This document shows, piece by piece, positions 1 to 4,561 of a stretch of DNA of 5,750 nt. The stretch covers positions 1 to 5,750 of the forward strand of contig CAMWKN010000132.1 of NCBI GenBank assembly GCA_947174825.1, in the 5' to 3' direction. The position numbers and the translations under genes are program-made. This DNA is from an uncultured Clostridium sp. (GTDB lineage: Bacteria; Bacillota_A; Clostridia; Lachnospirales; Lachnospiraceae). Within the stretch, counting starts at the first letter, position 1; the number at the start of each line of letters is the position of its first letter. The notes beneath the pieces are model-generated. The model was not told the DNA's origin, searched no databases, and saw only the letters and a program-made list of their open reading frames with translations.

Positions 1-589
1 AATTTACTTCATAGGACTTTCCCGATGCGGTAAGATCCGCCCAGGGCGACATCAATACCAGTGTCCCCGGCAAACTCATATCCTGATCCCGCAGCCACAT
101 GGATAATGCCAATGCCAGACCACCGCCTGCAGAGTCTCCCACCACAATAATCTGCTCTCCGCTATATCCCAATTCCAGCAGCCAACGGTATGCCTCTATC
201 GCATCCAGCAAGGCGGCAGGATAGGGATGCTCTGGTGCCACCCGGTAATCCACACTGAGAACCGGAAGCCCCTCTGCCATTCCACTATATTTCACCGCAA
301 AATCCCGGTAAATATTACGCAGCCGATTGATGTAACCACCACCATGCAGCTGTAATACTACCTGATCCCCCACTTCTGCCGGGGCAAACCACTCCATCCC
401 GAAGTGTCTCATATCGATCTTACTCAGGCTATATCCATCCGGGCATTTCCATTCCGGCTCTACGATCTTTTTCTGTAACTCTCCCGTCTGAATCTGTGTT
501 CCAAATAGCTGATTTGATGCCATTGCATGAATACAGGCTTTGACAAACCTGGCTCTTGCACTGATTTTATTCTTTGTTTTCGCCCCCAT
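1..589 (-). CDS. alpha/beta hydrolase, hormone-sensitive-lipase (family IV) type, C-terminus cut by window edge
   Basis: This is probably a cytosolic carboxylesterase or deacetylase; no signal peptide or membrane segment is visible. 196 codons are present, starting at ATG 587-589, preceded by an AAAGGGG ribosome binding site about 9 bases upstream. HGGGY at residues 82-86 is the HSL-family oxyanion-hole motif. DYRVAPEHPYPAALLDA (about 114-130) is the usual HSL signature, and GDSAGG at 151-156 carries the nucleophile Ser153. The catalytic Asp and His should lie in the missing C-terminal third; family members are usually around 300 residues. It is the last visible gene of the minus-strand cluster, 87 bases after the DUF6320 gene. 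Family membership is clear. The substrate (short acyl esters, acetylated sugars or lipids) is not. Lying beside an acyltransferase suggests that it removes or edits the same kind of acyl group, which is inference. Confidence 0.9.
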   Translation of the reverse strand, partial: MGAKTKNKISARARFVKACIHAMASNQLFGTQIQTGELQKKIVEPEWKCPDGYSLSKIDMRHFGMEWFAPAEVGDQVVLQLHGGGYINRLRNIYRDFAVKYSGMAEGLPVLSVDYRVAPEHPYPAALLDAIEAYRWLLELGYSGEQIIVVGDSAGGGLALALSMWLRDQDMSLPGTLVLMSPWADLTASGKSYEVN

Positions 590-612
590 ACGGTTAATCC
601 CCTTTCACGTAG

Positions 613-661
613 CCGTTCATATAAACACATAAACGGATGATTACACTAATGTAAACGGATG
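613..661. repeat. inverted and direct repeats in the gap between the DUF6320 and hydrolase genes
   Basis: An inverted repeat pairs 613-620 with 629-636: eight base pairs, one of them G-U in minus-strand RNA, around an eight-base loop. A second inverted repeat, TTACA (641-645) and TGTAA (650-654), has a four-base loop. The ten-mer TAAACGGATG also occurs twice, at 630-639 and 652-661. There is no T-tract after either stem, so these are not ordinary terminators. They could be an mRNA structure ahead of the hydrolase ribosome binding site, or a regulator site. Confidence 0.4.
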
Positions 662-676
662 TCTATCCAAAAATGA

Positions 677-1354
677 TCAAATATAAAACCTTCTCCGTAG
701 TTCATTTTTCGCTTTGGTATTGCCAAAAAAGACACAGAATCCAAAAAAGATTGCAGTAATTCCCAAAGTAATCCATGCCAAAATTCCATAGGGATGACGC
801 TGCATTACCCACAGCACCACAGCAAAAATACTCACTAATAGTGCAAACATCTGTAGCAGAAGATAATTCTGCCAATTGCGGAACTGTACAATCATGCACA
901 CCAGAACGATAGCGTTCAAACTCAATATGACACAGGGAATCCCAATGGTAAAGGACCATCCCCGAAAGCGCAACGCCAGATCAATGGCAAGTAACAGCAG
1001 CCACACCATCACAGTCTGCCGAAACAGCTTACGCACCAGGCTATCCGGATGCAGAATCAACTGATGCAGGGAAATCAGCAAGTACAAAATCGCCACCCCG
1101 CTAATCATGGACCAACGAATTCCCTGATAATAGGCAACATTCATTCCTATCAAAAATATCTGTACCAAAACCAGAACAAAGGTAGCAATCTTCCAGATCT
1201 TTGTCCACAACTTCCTCTTCTCCGTAATATTGGGATATGTTTTGGAAGGTTTCTTCTGTTCATCTATCGTCAATACCATATAGCACAGCGGACAGACTCT
1301 GGTCTGATCCGCAATCGTTACTCCACATTTTTTACATTTATTCATAACAGACAC
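677..1354 (-). CDS. zinc-ribbon plus six-helix membrane protein, DUF6320 type
   Basis: Function unknown. Of 225 residues, the N-terminus carries a CxxC-x10-CxxC zinc ribbon (Cys7, Cys10, Cys21, Cys24; KCGVTI and CPLCY context). A basic linker follows, then about six hydrophobic segments near residues 54-75, 82-102, 113-130, 134-157, 162-184 and 189-211. It ends in a basic tail, RRRFYI. I recognise this layout as DUF6320, which I recall beside 'alcohol acetyltransferase' and alpha/beta hydrolase genes in Lachnospiraceae; that is memory, not a search. The zinc ribbon probably faces the cytosol. Start choice is open: GTG at 1352-1354 has GGAAAG five bases upstream, whereas ATG at 1343-1345 gives the more usual MNKCKKCG start with longer spacing. 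It begins 56 bases after the acyltransferase stop. It may anchor or partner the neighbouring soluble enzymes, or handle their substrate at the membrane (inference). Confidence 0.82.
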   Translation of the reverse strand: MSVMNKCKKCGVTIADQTRVCPLCYMVLTIDEQKKPSKTYPNITEKRKLWTKIWKIATFVLVLVQIFLIGMNVAYYQGIRWSMISGVAILYLLISLHQLILHPDSLVRKLFRQTVMVWLLLLAIDLALRFRGWSFTIGIPCVILSLNAIVLVCMIVQFRNWQNYLLLQMFALLVSIFAVVLWVMQRHPYGILAWITLGITAIFFGFCVFFGNTKAKNELRRRFYI

Positions 1355-1438
1355 CGTTACTTTCCGTTTATCTTTAATCTAATCAATTCCAATACTTTCC
1401 ACTTTTCCATTTAATCATAATACACACCATTACTTTCC
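1330..1438. repeat. imperfect 36-base direct repeat, 73 bases apart, across the acyltransferase/DUF6320 junction
   Basis: Bases 1330-1365 and 1403-1438 align without gaps at 31 of 36 positions. The longest shared runs are TTACTTTCC and, allowing one change, ACACC(A/G)TTACTTTCC. The octamer TACTTTCC also occurs once in between (1393-1400). One copy covers the last codons and stop of the acyltransferase; the other covers the ribosome binding site and first codons of the DUF6320 gene. Each copy keeps an ATG followed by NTNAAATG on the minus strand. This looks like an old local duplication at a gene junction. Confidence 0.75.
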
Positions 1439-2790
1439 ACAGTAACCGGAATTCCGTCCTCGACTAACAGCCGGAACACCCGACGCTGTATAGAAACATC
1501 ACGCAGCGTAGATGTAAAATTCAAAACCAATTCATCGCCATAAGAGCAAACTAATCCTTTGATTTTTTGTCCGGTTGACATGGCGATCATTCCATGAAAA
1601 CGCTTAACATAATCCTGATACTCCGGTGCAATGGAAAAACTGCCAATATTAGTCAGCGTTGTGGTATTTGCCCGGGCAGAAGACTGATATACAAAGCGCA
1701 TTGCCAAAATCTTAATAAACATAGGCACCGACCGTAAAACAATATTTTTCTGGTTGGACACATTATAGGAAAATAGATCCTCTAAATGTTTTCGGTTAAT
1801 CTGTTCCCGCAGACTTGCCACAACAATATCCTGTACCTCCTGCCTGCTATACCGTTCCTCTCTGTCAGGCTGAAATACGGCACTGACCATCACAAAAAAA
1901 TTACGGGTTGTCATGGAATCAAAATACGGTCTGAGATTAACCGGCACCGCCACTGCAATGGGACGCTTTGATATGCTTCCATGTAAATATTCCCGATAGA
2001 TACTATAGATCAGCAGAGAAGTCAGATACTCATTAATACTAATCTGCCTTTCTTTACAAACCCGTTTCACTTCTGTTAATGGCAAATAACCATGCAATAC
2101 CCCCATGGCACCGCCAGGTAATTTTTCTCCCCGAACTTCCACTGCCCGGGCTGTTTTATATCCTTTAGCACGTCCATGCCGATAATTTTTGAGATAACTG
2201 TCCTCCGTATTCAGGGAAGTCTCGTCCGACAAGCCACCGTCTGTCTTTTTCCCCAATTCAGGATATTTCAACTGTAAATAGCGGTATGTAAGCTCCCGCA
2301 GGAAATTGACGCCTCCCATACCATCTGCCAGTACATGAAATACTTCCAGATTAATTCTGTCCTGATAATAGGACACTCGAAAGAGATAGCCATTGTTGGT
2401 ATATGGTTCAATATAACTACAGGGATACGCCTGCTCTCTCTCTACTAAGGGCGGACTCTGCTGGTTTGTCTCAAAATAATTCCAGAATATACCCTTCCGC
2501 AGCCTTACCCGAAAGGTATCAAATTCCGGTAACAGCTCATCCAAAGCCTGCTGTAACAAATCCTTGTCCACCTTATCCTGCAAAGTGACCGAGATCCGAT
2601 ACACGTTGGTCATATTGTGGGTAGCAATCGCCGGAAACAGATTCGCTGTATTATCCAGCTTCTCCCAACTAATCCGCTTCCCCTTGGCGGATTTCTTCGC
2701 CCGTCTGCTACGTTCTTTTTTCCGATCTCGCTGTTTTCGCTTCTGCTCTTTTAGTCTTTGTTTTGCCCTTTCCCTGTTTGACTCCGCCAT
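1411..2790 (-). CDS. condensation-type acyltransferase ('alcohol acetyltransferase' family)
   Basis: Predicted CoA-dependent acyltransferase fold, in the superfamily of alcohol acetyltransferases, wax ester synthases, PapA proteins and NRPS condensation domains. It would move an acyl group from a thioester to a hydroxyl or amine. The 459-residue protein has the HxxxDG motif as FHVLADGMGG (His152, Asp156, Gly157), with His152 the expected base. It also has VPVNLRPYF (282-290), typical of this fold, and LTNIGSF (379-385), at the place of the second conserved motif. The core begins near SWEKLDNTANLFP (41-53). Ahead of it is a very basic tail: 20 of residues 1-39 are Lys or Arg. There is no signal peptide. 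The ATG at 2788-2790 follows AGAGGA with close spacing and a second purine run, AGGAAGGA, further upstream; no later ATG would keep the core. Fold and motif are clear; acyl donor and acceptor are unknown. Confidence 0.85.
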   Translation of the reverse strand: MAESNRERAKQRLKEQKRKQRDRKKERSRRAKKSAKGKRISWEKLDNTANLFPAIATHNMTNVYRISVTLQDKVDKDLLQQALDELLPEFDTFRVRLRKGIFWNYFETNQQSPPLVEREQAYPCSYIEPYTNNGYLFRVSYYQDRINLEVFHVLADGMGGVNFLRELTYRYLQLKYPELGKKTDGGLSDETSLNTEDSYLKNYRHGRAKGYKTARAVEVRGEKLPGGAMGVLHGYLPLTEVKRVCKERQISINEYLTSLLIYSIYREYLHGSISKRPIAVAVPVNLRPYFDSMTTRNFFVMVSAVFQPDREERYSRQEVQDIVVASLREQINRKHLEDLFSYNVSNQKNIVLRSVPMFIKILAMRFVYQSSARANTTTLTNIGSFSIAPEYQDYVKRFHGMIAMSTGQKIKGLVCSYGDELVLNFTSTLRDVSIQRRVFRLLVEDGIPVTVESNGVYYD

Positions 2791-2833
2791 ATTCCTCTGG
2801 TATCCTTCCTGCTTAGTGTTTACATAATCTACA

Positions 2834-4126
2834 TCACTGCTGATAAAAATGTTTCAACAGCCCAATCAAATACTGCACATCCCGGCTTCCTGCCGTCTCC
2901 ACTGCTGAATGCATCGCCAACTGCGCCAGACCAATATCCGCTGCCGGAACAGATACATGGGATGCGGAAATATTCCCCAGAGTCGAACCACCCAGAATAT
3001 CGGAACGATTGTGATAAATCTGATATGGTACTCCTGCCTCTTCACATAACAACTTTACCCTTGCCGCCGTAACAGCATCCGTGGTATATTTCTGTCCACC
3101 ATGATATTTCAATACAATTCCACCATTTAATACTGGACGATTGGTAGGATCTGCCTTTTCCGGATGATTCGGATGCAGGGCATGGGCATTATCAGCTGAA
3201 AGCAAAAAACTCTGGGAAAGCTTGCGGCGGTACTGTCCAAAACTTTCTCCTACCGCTTCGCTAATCCACAATAACACATCTTCCAAAAAGGTAGAATCCG
3301 CTCCCTGTCTGGTGGTGCTTCCCACCTCCTCATTATGGAACACCGCAGTAACATTAATATACCGCCCTGGACGAGACTGTTTCATCGCCTGCAGCAATCC
3401 AAACACACACTGCAGATCGTCTAAACGGGGCGACAAAATCCACTCCCCCTCATGTCCCAAAATTCGCCCAAATTCCCGAACATAAAGATATAATTCCTGT
3501 GCCAGAATCTGATCCGCATCTGAAATCCCTGCTGCTTCTGCCACCACCTCCGAAAAACTCCCCTTTCCGGTTTGATCCGCATAAATCGGCAACATATCAC
3601 GCTGCGCATTATATTCATAACCCTGATTTAATTTCCGTTCCATGTGGATTGCCAGACTGGGAATGACCAACAGATCACGATCCACATTAACCAATCTGCT
3701 CACAAGCTGTCCATCCTGTTCCAATAGCACCCGTCCTGCCACCGAAAGCGGCCTGTCAAGCCAGGTAGATAAAATCATACCACCATATTTTTCTGTGTTG
3801 AGCTTGATATATGCCTGTTCCGCACACATCTCCGGATGCTCCTTCACCAGAAAGGCAGGGGAATCACTATGGGCTGCCACAATATGATATCCCCGATAAG
3901 CACTGGTATCTTCCATCTGTGGCATCTGCCATGCAATCAAAGATGCATCGTTACGCACTACATAATACTTTCCGTTCGACTCTAAGGACCACGGGATGGA
4001 CTCCGTCAATTCCTGATATCCGGCATCCCGTAATTCTGTTTTCATATTTTCAATCACATGAAAAGCACTGGGACTCTGCTCAATAAATTCCAATAACTCC
4101 TCTGTTAGATTTCTTTTATTCATCAT
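2834..4126 (-). CDS. apeB: M18 family metallo-aminopeptidase
   Basis: Cytosolic, zinc-dependent exopeptidase that trims N-terminal residues from peptides; in this family it forms large oligomers and often prefers acidic N-termini. The 430-residue length is normal. The metal and catalytic set appears complete: HSDSPAF with His86 and Asp88, SPRLDDL with Asp236, HNEEVGS with Glu266 and Glu267, ADNAHA with Asp312, and His406 near the C-terminus (AMHSAVE). The glycine-rich GGQKYTTDA (343-351) and HNRSDILGGSTLG (372-384) also match the family. Two adjacent ATGs are possible. GGGG upstream lies three bases from the first (4124-4126) and six from the second (4121-4123), so the second may be the true start. 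It is the first gene of the minus-strand cluster, 43 bases ahead of the acyltransferase. It is probably a housekeeping peptide-recycling enzyme sharing the transcript rather than a part of the acyl module. Confidence 0.95.
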   Translation of the reverse strand: MMNKRNLTEELLEFIEQSPSAFHVIENMKTELRDAGYQELTESIPWSLESNGKYYVVRNDASLIAWQMPQMEDTSAYRGYHIVAAHSDSPAFLVKEHPEMCAEQAYIKLNTEKYGGMILSTWLDRPLSVAGRVLLEQDGQLVSRLVNVDRDLLVIPSLAIHMERKLNQGYEYNAQRDMLPIYADQTGKGSFSEVVAEAAGISDADQILAQELYLYVREFGRILGHEGEWILSPRLDDLQCVFGLLQAMKQSRPGRYINVTAVFHNEEVGSTTRQGADSTFLEDVLLWISEAVGESFGQYRRKLSQSFLLSADNAHALHPNHPEKADPTNRPVLNGGIVLKYHGGQKYTTDAVTAARVKLLCEEAGVPYQIYHNRSDILGGSTLGNISASHVSVPAADIGLAQLAMHSAVETAGSRDVQYLIGLLKHFYQQ

Positions 4127-4191
4127 TTACCCCATTTCTGCACTACTATGGCACAAATATTCCGTTTTCCAAAATTTGCTCAATTCTTATC

Positions 4192-4220
4192 ATTATAATA
4201 CTTATTCCCTAGATCTGCAA
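4192..4220 (-). promoter_or_regulatory. predicted sigma-A promoter for the minus-strand cluster
   Basis: Read on the minus strand, TTGCAG (4220-4215) and TATAAT (4197-4192) are 17 bases apart. The -10 box is perfect and the -35 box keeps TTG. Transcription would begin near 4185, leaving a leader of about 60 bases before the aminopeptidase start. This is the only good match I see in this orientation. Confidence 0.5.
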
Positions 4221-4344
4221 CAATACACCATTTTATCTTTCCCTATTTTGACAGAAAAATATCTTTTGCACAAACATCCACCACCACTGGAAATGTCATT
4301 TGAAAATTCCTTACGAAAATCTTTAAGTAAATTGGCATTTTCCC
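4221..4344. other. central part of the divergent intergenic region, no feature found
   Basis: This AT-rich stretch separates the two opposing promoters. I see no ORF with a ribosome binding site, no strong hairpin and no terminator in it. An isolated TTGACA at 4248-4253 lacks a matching -10 box. Regulator sites could lie here but nothing symmetric stands out. Confidence 0.5.
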
Positions 4345-4373
4345 TTGATTTCCCCCCTTGATTAGGATATACT
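4345..4373 (+). promoter_or_regulatory. predicted sigma-A promoter (P1) for cellobiose phosphorylase
   Basis: TTGATT (4345-4350) and TATACT (4368-4373) are exactly 17 bases apart, giving a start near 4380 and a leader of about 180 bases. The nine-mer CCCTTGATT that includes the -35 box is repeated 13 bases downstream (4342-4350 and 4355-4363), which may be chance or a paired regulator half-site. Confidence 0.5.
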
Positions 4374-4381
4374 TTTATTGT

Positions 4382-4409
4382 TGGTTTTCCCAGAAACTGG
4401 TTATAACCA
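4382..4409 (+). promoter_or_regulatory. operator-like palindrome and nested inverted repeats
   Basis: TGGTTATAACCA (4398-4409) is a perfect 12-base palindrome. TGGTT also occurs at 4382-4386, so TGGTT/AACCA can enclose CCAG-AAA-CTGG (4390-4400). The site lies about 20-30 bases downstream of the P1 start and directly upstream of the TATAAT at 4414-4419. A repressor bound here would block either promoter. No adjacent regulator gene is visible, so the factor is unknown. Confidence 0.4.
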
Positions 4410-4413
4410 TCTA

Positions 4414-4419
4414 TATAAT
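4414..4419 (+). promoter_or_regulatory. possible second -10 box (P2) without a recognisable -35
   Basis: A perfect TATAAT lies between two palindromes. None of the hexamers 15-19 bases upstream resembles TTGACA. If used, it would need an activator or be weak, with transcription starting around 4426-4431. Confidence 0.3.
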
Positions 4420-4423
4420 GTAT

Positions 4424-4433
4424 GCCTATAGGC
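4424..4433 (+). promoter_or_regulatory. perfect 10-base palindrome GCCTATAGGC
   Basis: The sequence equals its own reverse complement. Its centre is 25 bases from the centre of the palindrome at 4398-4409, and it would cover the P2 start point. It could be a second operator; as RNA it forms only a weak three-pair stem. Confidence 0.3.
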
Positions 4434-4438
4434 GAAAT

Positions 4439-4525
4439 ATGGAGTTACGGGTAACAGGGCTTTTATCTAATAAGAAATCCCTCCTTATCCGTCAGATTTG
4501 TGCCAGTGCTGCGGCACTGATCTGA
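4439..4525 (+). CDS. possible 28-codon upstream ORF / leader peptide
   Basis: ATG at 4439-4441 opens a frame of 28 codons that stops at TGA 4523-4525, 36 bases before the cellobiose phosphorylase ATG. The peptide begins MELRVTGLLSNKK and ends ICASAAALI. A weak AGGCG lies five bases upstream. The last codons and stop form the strong hairpin at 4492-4525, so ribosomes translating it would open that structure. It resembles no protein I know. It may be a chance ORF through structured leader RNA. Confidence 0.2.
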   Translation: MELRVTGLLSNKKSLLIRQICASAAALI

Positions 4526-4549
4526 AAAAAGAGACAGCAGCGCAGAAAT

Positions 4550-4554
4550 GAGGA
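4550..4554 (+). promoter_or_regulatory. ribosome binding site of cellobiose phosphorylase
   Basis: GAGGA lies seven bases before the ATG at 4562-4564, ideal spacing, and fixes the start. Its last three bases fall inside the segment that can pair with 4484-4490, so access may be controlled. Confidence 0.8.
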
Positions 4555-4561
4555 TAAGATT

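Larger units (their letters stand above)
4434..4561 (+). promoter_or_regulatory. structured 5' leader of cellobiose phosphorylase, possible translational switch
   Basis: Several stems can be drawn by eye. GUUA/UAAC (4444-4447 and 4452-4455) is short. AGGG/CCCU (4456-4459 and 4479-4482) encloses UUUUAU/AUAAGA (4461-4466 and 4470-4475). CAGUGC/GCACUG (4504-4509 and 4514-4519) has loop UGCG, and is extended by UCAGAU/AUCUGA (4492-4497 and 4520-4525) across a six-base bulge. CUUAUCC (4484-4490) is fully complementary to GGAUAAG (4552-4558), which includes part of the ribosome binding site. The overlapping segment 4481-4488 can instead pair with 4437-4444 (seven of eight pairs). The loop UGCG can also pair with CGCA at 4541-4544. 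It matches no riboswitch class I recognise. Folding energies and conservation are unknown. Confidence 0.4.

Noticed and set aside
1357..1410. 17-codon minus-strand ORF between the acyltransferase and DUF6320 genes
   Set aside because: Its ATG directly follows the acyltransferase stop but has no clear ribosome binding site, and the segment lies inside the direct-repeat junction, so chance is more likely.
2403..2827. Plus-strand ORFs opposite the acyltransferase gene
   Set aside because: They are antisense shadows of a gene with clear family motifs and show no recognisable domain.
3222..4086. Several ORFs overlapping the M18 aminopeptidase gene on both strands
   Set aside because: The aminopeptidase frame has all family motifs across its full length; the others are shadows.
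4248..4253. Perfect TTGACA as a plus-strand -35 box
   Set aside because: No -10-like hexamer occurs 15-19 bases downstream.
4176..4361. 61-codon plus-strand ORF in the divergent intergenic region
   Set aside because: It starts with TTG, has no ribosome binding site, has low-complexity composition and overlaps the predicted promoter at 4345-4373.
4492..4530. Hairpin followed by a homopolymer run, read as an intrinsic terminator
   Set aside because: The run after the stem is A, not T, on the plus strand. Read on the minus strand the T run precedes the stem, so it terminates in neither direction.
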